DNA of 64,000 bases from Pachypanchax playfairii. Its lineage: Eukaryota; Chordata; Actinopteri; Cyprinodontiformes; Aplocheilidae. The DNA lies in contig SSNP01000171.1 in the NCBI GenBank assembly GCA_006937955.1, positions 141,638-205,637 on the forward strand. The letters are read 5' to 3'. Of this stretch, positions 12,531 to 23,254 are shown piece by piece. Each line of letters starts with the position of its first letter. Position 1 is the first letter of the stretch. Below the pieces are notes generated by a model. It was not told the origin of the DNA. It was given only the letters and a program-made list of their open reading frames with translations, and did no database searches. The translations under genes were made by a program, and so were the position numbers.

Positions 12531-15500
12531 ACCTAAATTTGGTATTTAAAAACAATCCTAAAGGAGGTGTCATGAAACTAATTTTGTCTTATGTCTTACT
12601 GTCTTTATATTTACACAGCTGCAGTCTTTTTACCTACAGGAATATACATTTTTGATGCTTTGAGCTCCCCGAGGTGCCATCTTGGCTGTTCATATTTCAG
12701 AAGATTCAGAATTTATGGCCAATGTCCTAAAAACTTGGCAACTCACATCACAACAGTTTAAAAGAAAAATCTGTGACTTTTATTTGTGGGGTGAATTTTC
12801 CCTTCTGGATGTTTTAGTGTCTAGAGCTAAGTGTTACGCAATATATCTCTGAAGAAGTTTAAAGAAGAAGTGATCCAGGTCAAAGTTGACTCCACTTAAA
12901 GGAGCCTGAAGAAAAGTTGTGGGTGTAACGGAGGATGGCTGTGGCTTTTGGACACAAATCCTTTGTGAAGAGGAGCATCGAGGTTTAGACACAAGGTCAT
13001 TCCCCAATGCTTCCAGTGCTGTATACTCATGCCTTAAGAATATTTGTGTGTGTGTTTGATAGCCTATGTGAGTATATTTTTCAATGTGTGTCAGTGTGCT
13101 TACTCATGGGACCAGAGGTTCTTTCAGAGACGGACAGCGTTAACTCCAGCAGACACAGATTTATCTCTGTCGGGACTGGCAGAGCCCGGGGAAACTTTAG
13201 AACTAGTTTGCTAACGGAAGGACAAAGGAGGACATGTAATAAGAACTCACCATCCTGAGATGTACGAGGGATTTTAAGCCATCTGAAGGGCAAATCTGTG
13301 TGACAATCTGTCAATATCAAGATTCAAGGACGTGGAGGGGTGAAAAATTCAGGACAAGAGCGTCTTGTAAAAGTTTGAGCATTTGAAAAGATTTGTGTTC
13401 CCAAAAAACTTTTAAATGCAGTCTCAAACCTTAATAAGCATCTTAGGGCTACGGCACGTTCCCAGTGATCATTAGGAAAGGTTAGGCAATGCAAATTTCC
13501 CAGCTTCATAAATACCCCGACTCCTACAGCCTTGTCTAAACAATCAGCATCCATTGGCTCCTTCAAGCAGCTGTCTAGTCGTCTGAAAAACATAATAAAT
13601 GACATGAATAAAGCAATCGCAGTCTATAGGGAGATAGCAAATCTTTTAAAATGCATGTTTCATTCATTTGTAATGCAATCAAGAAATTTCAATGCAAAAA
13701 CGAATGGCAGGGTTTTATGTTGGGGTACTGAGAGGAAAATAAAGACATCTGAGACATGTCACCGACAGAAGAAAGAAGTAATTTCATTATACACCTACCA
13801 CTTCGAAAAGCAAACATCCTTTACTCTGCAAAAAATGCAAAAACAACCCCAGGTAATTGCTAGAGATGTTGGTTTTATAGCAGGATGACAATCTTGAATG
13901 CTCACCAGTAATTAAAAGGGACTGGTGGTCTTCTTATGTAAACATGTGTAGATAGACCTCAAAAGAGCAGAGCAGAAAGGACGATCCAAGAATCCCACAC
14001 AAAAAGAAGCCTTTGGCATAAAGAATGGAGATCTCCCAAAAGAAGAAATGTAAGACTGGTGGTTGCCAAGTGAAAGAGTTTCAGTGCTTACCAAGAAGAG
14101 GTGTTAGTTAGCGCGTACCATCTGCGATGCTTAAACATTCACTTTGACCCCTTTTTTAATTCAAAAACTGAGCAAGAAATGGAAAAAAAGTATGTCTGTT
14201 TTCAAATAGTGCATGAGCTGAAGATAATGATGAACCTGGAGCTAACATGATAATACAGCTCAGATCTTCTATAGGACAGGCGGTGCCCTCATTTGCATCT
14301 TGACTAGAATTTGTCTCTGAACCAATCGTATTTTTGGGTTAAATGTTATGAACATGGGCATGGCTGCAGTTTAATGACCCAGATGCAGACAGATGTGCAG
14401 GCATAGAACATGACTAGACAATGACATGAAAGCGATGGGAAGATCCAAAGAGCTTTTGACCAAATAACTAAAAAAACTCAGAGGCATGAGAACTTTGTGT
14501 GTGATTAAATATGAAAGGCAGCTGTGGGTGATTACCCAGAGAAACTGAAGACTATGGCAGTAAAAAAGAAAAAAAAAAAAACTTTATTAAACTAAATAAA
14601 ACAATGAAAGGATCAATGCTAAGATACAAAGGAGATTTGACTTTATTTTTTCTGTTTCAAGTTTTTCATTTAAATATTACCACTTATGTGATGTTGTGTG
14701 ATGATCCCGATCAAGGTCACAGACCAAAACGCATTGGTCTCCAACATTTAATCATAAAAAAATAAACAAAAGAGAATCCTCTTTACATTACAAGCCTTAT
14801 GGGAGTATCTATATTTTTGGATTTCTAAAAGTTCCAAATTTGCAGACATGTTTTGTTAAAATAGCACAAACAACATGCAGCAGTCTGGGATTTGTACGCC
14901 TCCAACCAAACAAGCACACTGATCCACAGAGTGGGAGCTGGAACAATGCAGGCTTTAGATGATAGTGTGGCTCGGAACATCACCACAAGGGTTTAATATC
15001 GTGTTTCTGTCTTACAGCTGACAGTGAGCTTTGCGGTTTGGCTGTGTGTACGCACACATGCGTGTGTGTGTCTGTTCATGGCTCTGTCACATTTACTTTG
15101 TGTGCTTCCTGAGGCGACACTCGAGCAAACCCAAGTGACAGAACTCAGTGAAAGAGCTGAGCCATGAAGGCTTACAGCAGGATACGTGCTTATCACAAGT
15201 GTGCAACCTGTGTTCGGGGGTGTTTTTTGCACAAGAATAGATGTGCCTATAAAACTGGTATTTGTTTGGGCTTTAAGTTATGACAAAGCTACTGAAGCTG
15301 AGGGACATTAGCTCTTGACTCAAGTCATTCTACCATATATAAATCCCAAATAACTTTACAATAGGTCAGTTGTGGTTCAAAGAAGGACACGGAAACTAAC
15401 TGTCTCCATAAAAATTATGTTTGTGGCATTGTTTAGTCAAAGGTTTGAAAAATCTAACTAAAAAATACTCCTCCAAAAGCTTGTTATAAGTTAGTTATTA

Positions 15501-16240
15501 TTCCAGCTTTGCCACATAAAATTCTGGGCATTTTTCACAATTTATCATAAATTAAATACCCAACTTTTTTCAAGCTGAGTCCATTCAAAAAATATAGCTA
15601 TCAGAATTTTTTATTGCACAAACTCAGTCGTCCCAACAGCATTTTACTGTAGAAAATCCAAGGTTTGTATTGAAAAGTGTCCTTTTCAATAGAAATTCTA
15701 CTGTTCTGCATATTCTGATGTAACTTATTTTAACAGTTCTTGAATGTACAACAAACAGTAAAACAGTGTGTAAATCCTCTACGATGATATTTCCAGTGGA
15801 AAACATTTGACTAAGATTTACAGCTCATTTTTGAGTCACACTGTTCAAACACGAGTGTGACTAAACCCATCATTTTTTTAATTTTTATTTTTGAATCCCC
15901 TGAAAGTCCTTTATATTCAGTTGCAGCTCTAGTTAGTGGCAGCTGTGAGAAGCTGGTTGCTATGTAACTCCCCTCTGGAAGTAACAGAAATAAGAAAAAA
16001 ATAAAAACTGTGTTGTTGACTGTCCCTAAGTGGAAGCCCAGAGCTTCAGTGGCTAGCTGAGGCCTTTCATTTGTTTCTTTGTTCCAGTCATTGCCATTGA
16101 ATCTTCGAGACATCTGAGAAAAGCTCTGAGGTGACCAGAGAAGTTAGTCTTGAAAAATATACAATACCGGGCAGCATAAAGTAATTTACAAGGGGCTAAA
16201 TTGTATTTGCTAACAGCTGAACTAACGTGCTGGCTTGCTA
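12531..16240. other. Non-coding DNA
   Basis: No exon recognised. Minor features are an A-run near 14570-14580, a GT-rich run near 15050-15072, and CAAGGTCACAGACCAAAACG followed by ATTGGTCTCC near 14714-14743, which resembles the 3' tail motif of some fish LINE/SINE families but is too short to assign. Confidence 0.4.
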
Positions 16241-16395
16241 GGCGACTGTAGCCTAATGGAGAAGATCGTCTTCCGATCAGGAGGCTGGGGTTCGATCCTG
16301 GGTCCTGGCAGGCTACTTGTCACATCCTAATCAGATGGGCAGTTCAGCTGAAGTCACAGAGAGGAAGGTAGAGAAGGTTATCTACAGTAACTTTA
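16241..16395 (+). repeat. tRNA-like SINE head and body
   Basis: An A-box-like TAGCCTAATGGA (16249-16260) is followed by a B-box GGTTCGATCC (16289-16298) at tRNA-like spacing, the internal RNA polymerase III promoter pattern. The acceptor ends do not pair (GCGACTG cannot pair with CTGGGTC), so this is a SINE head rather than a functional tRNA. It abuts a copy of dispersed repeat R1. Confidence 0.55.
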
Positions 16396-16620
16396 AAGAC
16401 CCATCGTGTTTTTTGTGTTGTTAACATTTTCTTGTGGCCTTTTTCTGATGCTAGAGGACATATCTCAAGAAAATTAGGCCCAAAATTGCATTTCTGAGTA
16501 GTTCTGCAAAAATACAAAGTCTAAACAAGACTGAGTGTGTGACATAGAAGAGCCATTGGGCAGGGCACAAGCTTGTAGCACTAGCATAAACAGAGAGCCC
16601 TGTGACAGTTTTATCTGTGT
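16396..16620 (+). repeat. Dispersed repeat 'R1', copy 2
   Basis: It shares TTTAAAGACCCA, TTTTTCTGATGCTAGAGGAC, an AAAATTAGGCCCAAAATTGC segment and a later GCTAGCGTAAACAGAGAG-like segment (here CTAGCATAAACAGAGAG) with the copies at 6.8 and 33.8 kb. No coding capacity. Boundaries are approximate. Confidence 0.65.
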
Positions 16621-17314
16621 GTGGCAGGGATCAGACAGACTTCACAAAGAGACACCAATTCAAATGAACCTAGTGCACCAAGATATCATGTAAAGAGATT
16701 TAAAATAAGGTACAGATTTGGGAAAAATATTTTCTATTTGATAACTCTGGTTATGACATACGATTCTGATTGATTAAACTAAACTATAATAGGTGTTTCT
16801 TCGTGTTGTCACTCAATGGATACGTCAATAAATCACATTTTGATTCCAATCTGTTCCTGAAAAACTTCAGACACCAGTGGATTAGCTTAATTATTAGCAT
16901 TTAGATAGCCAAACCTTTCACAACATTTAGTGGTTTTGCCTACATATACCATCTGTTTGATTATGAATCATTAAATAAATATTAGTAAATATTATTGTCA
17001 TATTTTTAAATCTTTCAAACATTAGACCCATGAAGACATACTAGATATACACGGAATAACCTGTAGGGTATTTTAATCTATTTATGTGCAACATGATGAT
17101 GGAAAAACAAAAGGATGACAAGAAACTCTGCTGCTCATCTTCACTCTGTTGCTAATTAGTGCAAATGCATATCTAGCAGAGTAAGCCATATGATAACATG
17201 GAGCTCTGTTACTATAAAAATGGTAATTAATTAGGATGAGACCTCAATATTGATGTCAAATGTTCCCTTTTATTTCTTTAGAGTACAACTAGATTTCTTA
17301 CTTAGTTTATTTAT
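16621..17314. other. AT-rich non-coding DNA
   Basis: Nothing recognised. Confidence 0.45.
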
Positions 17315-17640
17315 TGGACAACCTCAACTCCACAAATGGTAGGGGTGCTGTGTAAATTGTAAATAAAAACAAAATGCAATTGTTTGCAAATGTCACGAGT
17401 CCAGATTTTGTAGAAAATAAAACAACATTAAATGACGAAACTATAATATTTGAACATGTCACTGAAAATTTTGGATTCCGTGGCAGGAACACATCTAATA
17501 AAAGTTGGAGCAGGCTGATGTTTACCATTGTGTAGCATCTCCACTTCTTTTAATATCTGTCTGTAAACACGTGGGAAGTGAGGAGACCAGCTGCTGGAGG
17601 TTTAAGAAAGGAATAATTTGAAGATTTTACAATCACTTTT
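17315..17640 (+). repeat. High-copy teleost DNA-type repeat fragment
   Basis: In order it contains GTGTAAATTGTAAATAAAAAC, GCAATTGTTTGCAAATG, AAAGTTGGAGCAGGCTGATG, TTTACCATTGTGTAGCATC and TCTGTAAACACGTGGGAAG followed by TGAGGAGACCAG. This order matches from memory a very abundant fish repeat that begins 'cccaacttttttggaat' and runs through 'gggacagggg catgtttacc'. Superfamily not assigned. The copy is truncated. Confidence 0.65.
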
Positions 17641-17798
17641 TTGCTTTAAACATCTTACATTTCACTAAATAATCAGATGAGTCAATGTGGTTGTTCACTA
17701 AGAATCACCAGTGAGGGAAAAAATATTTTTTATTGTTAAATAGTTCAAACAATCACATGTATCTTTATAATTTGAATTGTATTTTTTGTCTATTTTTT

Positions 17799-18452
17799 AG
17801 GACCGGGACTTTAATTAATTAATTAATTAAGATTAATTAATTACACAAAAGTAACGCGTTAATTTTTTAAACGCATTTTAATCGCACTTATTTAAGTACC
17901 GCAGAACATCTCTCATGAGTTTCAGCAGACCGATTATACTGGAGCACCTACCAGCGTTCATTATTTAGGAGAACAACAAACCACAGTGAACATGAATGAG
18001 GAAGCGACCGCTTTGATTGGCCCCGTGGATGGAAAGTTTTGTTATAAAAAATGACTGGATGGAAGCGTGGATAAGAGCATGTGTGTGTGCAAGCTATGCA
18101 GCAAGGAATTTGCACATCACCGCAGCACATCGGGCCTGAAGTATCACCTCAATGTTAAACATATAGAAGCTAGCGTGGACGTTAGCACGACTCCGAGTAC
18201 AAGTGTAGACATTTTCTACACTTAATGCACTGGTCTGTTGGACTTGGTTGAACAAAAATAAACAATATTTTGTTGCTTAAGCTTATGTGTATTCAGTCAT
18301 GATTCAATGGTATACTAAAAATCAGTTTGAAAAAAATTCTCACTGTTCTCTGGTCAAATATTTATATGCGATTAAAATGCGATTAATTTTGATTAATTAA
18401 TTACAAAGCCTCTAATTAATTAGATTAAAATTTTTAATCGAGTCCCGGCCCT
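17799..18452 (+). mobile_element. hAT element with BED-finger relic (654 bp)
   Basis: The termini AGGACCGGGACT and, inward from the right, AGGGCCGGGACT differ at one position. TCTATTTT is present on both sides (17789-17796 and 18453-18460), an 8-bp hAT-type duplication, although the T-run length makes the left edge uncertain by two bases. AT-rich TTAATTAA repeats and a GCGATTAAAATGCGATTAAT motif lie next to the ends. A broken BED-type zinc finger frame is inside. Confidence 0.75.
17992..18225 (+). pseudogene. BED-type zinc finger fragment of hAT transposase
   Basis: A 78-codon frame starts with ATG at 17992 and is broken by one in-frame TGA after the residues FCYKK. After the break it reads MCVCKLCSKEFAHHRSTSGL and then KYHLNVKH. 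The C-x2-C pair followed by an H-x4-H pair is the BED finger pattern found at the N-terminus of hAT transposases and ZBED proteins. The frame ends after about 33 more residues with no catalytic domain. It is a decayed piece of the DNA-binding module belonging to the surrounding element. Confidence 0.7.
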
Positions 18453-20405
18453 TCTATTTTTCTTTCAATGAGTTGACCATTGCTATTGCATTGCTATTTG
18501 GTTGCACACATTACCTTTAGGTTGGTACTTTACCTGCCATAGAGGATGTAAAAAGCAAAGAAATTGGAGTCAAAAACAAGACATTAACTCTTTTGTCAGA
18601 ATTCCAGGGGGTTGTTTTCCCCTCTTTTGCAAATGATGGTGGCATTAAACCTTTCTCAATTAGCCATCTGGGGGTCGATGGCAAAATTGCTCTCAGACTA
18701 TAATCATCGTTCCCCTATCTTGTTTGCCAAATACGCACGGACCGGCTGGGCTTTTCAGTTCCCTACTCTCAAATGTCCTTATATGATAATCACTTTGTGG
18801 AAATGTTCGTAAATCTGTCTGGTTGGTGCGTGTGCACACGCGAGTGCATTGCATTTAATCTTCTTGTATGAATGACTCAGTCAGCGTAAATATGTGTCTG
18901 TTTCTGAGGCTCTCTGTGCGATTGATGATCACCGAGTGAAAACATTTAGATTGCCTGCTTCTTGGTGCCAGTCTGGATTAGGCCGCCGATGAGACCATTC
19001 CACTTTGATTACCATTTTGGCATTTAACCTGCACGGATAACAGAGGCCCATCAGCAAGGGAAGGCTCGGCGGACCAGACACTCGGTACATGCAGACACAC
19101 AGGCAATTCAGATAATTGACTCATCATGTCCTCGCCAACAAACCCCCCCCCACACCTTTCCACCTCTTCTCTTTTTTCCTTTCTAACTAGTTCACACTCT
19201 TTGCACTGCTGAAGGCTCCAGACACAGTGAAGCTATTTGGATTAAAAGCATCCACCATGTGTGACAAGTGAAAGATTCTTCCTACATACACTCAAAGGCA
19301 CCTCTGCATCAGACTGCTCAGCAACATGAGCTACTAAACACCCTCACCATATACAAATCCACTAAATATCACAGTAACCTCTTAATTCTGCATTTCATCC
19401 TGTGTTATGTAATGTGCTCGAGTGTTTACATGATGCTAGATAAAACAGTTTGGGAATGTTGCTTCGAGTAAATAACAATAGTTATTGGTTTTTTGACCAT
19501 AGGCAAAAAAATGGAACTCCTTTATTTGTCTGAAGGATGTTTCTGACAATGAAAAGATGAGTCAATATTTTAAATAACCAAAAAAACAACTGAGCTGAAT
19601 AAATGGACTGATGTGACCCAGTGAAAAGTGTTAAAGCAAGACTTTACTGTTATAACATTTATCAGTCATTTCACTTTTGATTTATTACTCTGAATTCACT
19701 CCAAAAGGTCAAAGTGTTTGTTCCTCAGTCAACTCAGAATGTGCTGCTCATTGTTTTTAAACACTTACAGTACATTGAGTTTTCTGTGGCTCTAAACCGT
19801 CTTTTTAATACAAAGGTTAACTTAGCTTGGGTTTCAGAGAATAAACTACAATCTTGGATCAAAGAACCAATATTCAGTATATTTTCAGTTTCTTTTTTTT
19901 CTTTGTGCTCCTTAAGTTCAGAAGAAGCTGCACTTTGACTTGTTATTCTGTTATTTCTAAACTTCTAACTTTTTTCTTATGTTTCTTTCTCAAATAACTT
20001 CAGTCAACTCCAATCAGGTATAAAGGCTGAACACGAGGAAGTAATTTTTTTGGACCTCAGGAACTTTGAAGATTTCAGAGTTTTTGAAGTGGGAGTCTGT
20101 GAAATGGTTATGAAGTATTTACTTAAACACACACAAATAAAAACTGTTTAAGAGTCTAAACTTTACTTTTGATCGTTCTTAAAACTAATAAAAGACAGAC
20201 CCTCCTGTTTATCGTGTCTTCACCACAGGAACCACAGATTAAAAAAAATAGACCTCAGGTCTATTTTTAGCTCCCATCTTGCAGCTGATACTTTCCTACC
20301 ACAACAGGAGCCATCTGTGCCTGGTAATTGGTCTCGAGTTTATAGAGATAAGTTGTTATGACACCCAGTATTACCACAAAAAAAAAGAAAGATGCACGTA
20401 ATATA
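18453..20405. other. Non-coding DNA
   Basis: No gene recognised. A C-run lies near 19143-19151. The open frames here have no recognisable domains. Confidence 0.4.
20244..20268. repeat. Perfect 25-nt palindrome
   Basis: AAAAATAGACCT, a single C, then the exact reverse complement AGGTCTATTTTT. It would form a tight hairpin in DNA or RNA and has a terminal T-run, but there is no associated gene. Confidence 0.8.
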
Positions 20406-20407
20406 TA

Positions 20408-20606
20408 CAGTGGGGCAAAAAAGTATTTAGTCAGCCACCAATTGTGTAAGTTCTCCCACTTAAAAAGATCAGAGAGGCCTGTAATTTTCATCATAGGTAT
20501 ACCTCAACTATGAGAGACAAAATGAGGAAAAAAAATCCAGAAAATCACATTGTCTGATTTTTAAAGAATTTATTTGCAAATTATGGTGGAAAATAAGTAT
20601 TTGGTC
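20408..20606 (+). repeat. Tc1 left terminal inverted repeat
   Basis: 199 bp, identical to the reverse complement of 21811-22009. The outer and inner AAGTATTT[A/G]GTCA direct repeats are the expected transposase-binding sites. Confidence 0.95.
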
Positions 20607-20719
20607 ACCTACAAACAAGTAAGATTTCTGGCTTTCACAGACCTGTAACTTCTTTAAGAGGCTCCTCGGTCCTCCACTCGTTACCTGTATTAATGGCACC
20701 TGTGTGAACTCGTTATCAG

Positions 20720-20727
20720 TATAAAAG
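20720..20727 (+). promoter_or_regulatory. Candidate TATA box of the transposase gene
   Basis: TATAAAAG lies 44 bp before the transposase ATG, downstream of the left terminal repeat, where Tc1-like elements carry their short leader. Confidence 0.45.
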
Positions 20728-20770
20728 ACACCTGTCCACAACCTCAAACAGTCACGCTCCAAACTCCACT

Positions 20771-21793
20771 ATGGCCAAGACCAAAGAGCTGTCAAAGGAC
20801 ACCAGAAACAAAATTGTAGACCTTCACCAGGCTGGGAAGACTGAATCTGCAATAGGTAAGCAGCTTGGTGTGAAGAAATCAACTGTGGGAGCAATTATTA
20901 GAAAATGGAAGACATACAAGACCACTGATAATCTCCCTCGATCTGGGGCTCCATGCAAGATCTCACCCCGTGGGGTCAAAATGATCACAAGAACGGTGAG
21001 CAGAAATCCCAGAACCACACGGAGGGACCTAGTGAATGACCTGCAGAGAGCTGGGACCAAAGTAACAAAGGCTACCATCAGTAACACACTACGCCGCCAG
21101 GGACTCAAATCCTGCAGTGCCAGACGTGTCCCCCTGCTGAAGCCAGGACACGTCCAGGCCCGTCTGCGGTTTGCTAGAGAGCATTTGGATGATCCAGAAG
21201 AGGATTGGGAGAACATCATATGGTCAGATGAAACCAAAATAGAACTTTTTGGTAGAAACTCAACTTGTCGTGTTTGGAGTGGAAAGAATGCTGAGTTGGA
21301 TCCAAAGAACACCATACCTACTGTAAAGCATGGGGGTGGAAACATCATGCTTCGGGGCTGTTTTTCTGCAAGGGGACCAGGACGACTGATCCGTGTAAAG
21401 GAAAGAATGAATGGGGCCATGTATCGTAAGATTTTGAGTGAAAACCTCCTTCCATCAGCAAGGGCATTGAAAATGAGACGTGGCTGGGTCTTTCAGCATG
21501 ACAATGATCCCAAACACACCGCCCGGGCAACGAAGGAGTGGCTTCGTAAGAAGCATTTCAAGGTCCTGGAGTGGCCTAGCCAGTCTCCAGATCTCAACCC
21601 CATAGAAAATCTCTGGAGGGAGTTGAAAGTCCGTGTTGCCCAGCGTCAGCCCCAAAACATCACTGCTCTAGAGGAGATCTGCATGGAGGAATGGGCCAAA
21701 ATACCAGCAACAGTGTGTGAAAACCTTGTGAAGACTTACAGAAAACGTTTGACCTCTGTCATTGCCAACAAAGGCTATATAACAAAGTATTGA
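20771..21793 (+). CDS. Tc1-like transposase, intact, 340 aa
   Basis: This encodes a full-length Tc1-family transposase (340 residues, the usual length), which binds its terminal repeats and cuts and pastes the element into TA sites in the nucleus. Residues about 5-50 form the first helix-turn-helix (KELSKDTRNKIVDLHQAGKT through VKKSTVGAIIRKW). A GRPR-like linker follows (NLPRSGAPCKI), then a second helix-turn-helix (TTRRDLVNDLQRAGTKVT, ATISNTLRRQGL). The DD34E catalytic triad is visible: Asp in IIWSDETKIELFG, Asp in FQHDNDPKHTA and, 34 residues later, Glu in SPDLNPIENLW. The glycine-rich HGGGNIMLRGC segment is also present. The ATG is the first in frame after the TATA-like box. No stop or frameshift interrupts it. 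Confidence 0.96.
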   Translation: MAKTKELSKDTRNKIVDLHQAGKTESAIGKQLGVKKSTVGAIIRKWKTYKTTDNLPRSGAPCKISPRGVKMITRTVSRNPRTTRRDLVNDLQRAGTKVTKATISNTLRRQGLKSCSARRVPLLKPGHVQARLRFAREHLDDPEEDWENIIWSDETKIELFGRNSTCRVWSGKNAELDPKNTIPTVKHGGGNIMLRGCFSARGPGRLIRVKERMNGAMYRKILSENLLPSARALKMRRGWVFQHDNDPKHTARATKEWLRKKHFKVLEWPSQSPDLNPIENLWRELKVRVAQRQPQNITALEEICMEEWAKIPATVCENLVKTYRKRLTSVIANKGYITKY

Positions 21794-21810
21794 GATTAAC
21801 TTTTGTTATT

Positions 21811-22009
21811 GACCAAATACTTATTTTCCACCATAATTTGCAAATAAATTCTTTAAAAATCAGACAATGTGATTTTCTGGATTTTTTTTCCTCATTTTGT
21901 CTCTCATAGTTGAGGTATACCTATGATGAAAATTACAGGCCTCTCTGATCTTTTTAAGTGGGAGAACTTACACAATTGGTGGCTGACTAAATACTTTTTT
22001 GCCCCACTG
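21811..22009 (-). repeat. Tc1 right terminal inverted repeat
   Basis: Exact reverse complement of the left repeat. It contains an AATAAA about 50 bp after the transposase stop that could serve as its polyadenylation signal. Confidence 0.95.
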
Positions 22010-22011
22010 TA

Positions 22012-22658
22012 CATAGACAACATTGTTTCTATCCTTTCATTAAAGAAAGAAAAGCCCACAAAGATCACTGAAATAACTTGAAACTGACAAAATAAATTAA
22101 AGATAAATTAAAAGTGACTTGTACTCAGCTTGTGAAAATCTTCCACTACTAATTTTAAAAAACAATCAATAAAACAAATGAAACTGATCAGGACAAAAAT
22201 CATGTTTCCAATTTCAAATAACTGAACATACAGTAACTTGAACATGTTAAACACATGTGTTTTTAGTATCACAGGAGCCTTTAATATATTTATCAGTGTG
22301 TCTGCCTGATTAAAAGTTGAAAAGTCATGATGTGCACCACACCCAACACAGACCACAGAAAGCTGATGAGAGAGATGCTGTGGGAACTTAAAAGGAAGTT
22401 ACTGAGAAGCATGTTAATGCTAAAGGCTATCAGACATCATGCAGTTTGATGTTTCCATGACTACAGCTGCATGTTTTATTTCCATGTTTTAGGTCAATAT
22501 GACTTAAGCAGCCTCCGTAGTCATGTCTGCAAGTAGAAAATTTAAGACAATTTTAAGAAAAGGATTATAGAAATTACAACCAAAGAGCCCAGAACAACTT
22601 AAAGGTGCAATGTTAAACACAAACACTGCAGTGACATCCAGTGCCTCAGCCGCAACAA
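22012..22658. other. AT-rich non-coding DNA
   Basis: Nothing recognised. Confidence 0.45.
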
Positions 22659-22661
22659 TAA

Positions 22662-23251
22662 CGCCGGGCTCACACTGCCTACGGAACGGCTTCGGTCCGG
22701 CTTCGGTGCGGTTTTTCCGCAAGCTACCACTCACATCTGCTCCAGATAGGGAGTGCGGCCAGCTCCGGTGCTGGGTGCGTAAAACGTCACCCGCGAGAAC
22801 AGAAGTTCACGTGGGTTATCGTTTTGTCGGGACTTCACACGAGAACACGTCCATTATTTAGCAAATGTGTGAAAATGTGTTGTGCTGCAGGCTTTCGGGA
22901 CCCTATGTCACCGGGTGTGATGTAATGTTTACATTTCCTATTAGCGCGTGTGCTGTCTAAAAAGAAGAGTCAAGTTACAATTGTTTGTACACTCGTTTAT
23001 TTTGAAAAAACACCGGATATTCAAGCCACACTTCCTGTATAGTTCGTCAGATTTCATCAAACTTGACGCGGAGTGACTCCGGCGTCCAGAAAAAATAGAT
23101 CCTTGCGGATTCTTTCCGTAGTGCCGTACAGCCCCCGTAACCGGACCCGCACCGCACGGAGCTACTGTGAGCCTTCAAAAGGGATTTTAATCTAACGGAA
23201 TACCTGCGGGGGCCGCACCGGACCGGATCCGGATGCAGTGTGAGCCCGGCG
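22662..23251. mobile_element. Harbinger-like MITE (590 bp)
   Basis: The left end is CGCCGGGCTCACACTGCCT and the right end, read inward, is CGCCGGGCTCACACTGCATC. TAA duplications flank both ends (22659-22661 and 23252-23254). The 3-bp TWA target and the GCTCACACT tip are PIF/Harbinger traits. The body is GC- and CpG-rich compared with its surroundings, with CGG-rich subterminal repeats (CCGGCTTCGGTGCGG and CCGGACCGGATCCGG). It encodes nothing recognisable. Confidence 0.75.
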
Positions 23252-23254
23252 TAA

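Larger units (their letters stand above)
20408..22009 (+). mobile_element. Complete Tc1/mariner transposon (1602 bp)
   Basis: The terminal repeats 20408-20606 and 21811-22009 are each 199 bp, and I found no difference between them on base-by-base comparison. TA duplications flank both ends (20406-20407, 22010-22011). Each repeat has an outer motif AAGTATTTAGTCA and an inner AAGTATTTGGTCA, an IR/DR arrangement like that of Sleeping Beauty-class elements. Between them lies an uninterrupted transposase gene. The combination indicates a recent insertion that may still be capable of movement. The left repeat opens CAGTGGGGCAAAAAAGTATT. Confidence 0.97.

Noticed and set aside
16243..16310. Possible tRNA gene
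   Set aside because: A- and B-boxes are present but the acceptor arm does not pair; it is better explained as a SINE head.
20824..21420. 198-codon minus-strand frame opposite the transposase
   Set aside because: Antisense shadow of the intact Tc1 transposase.
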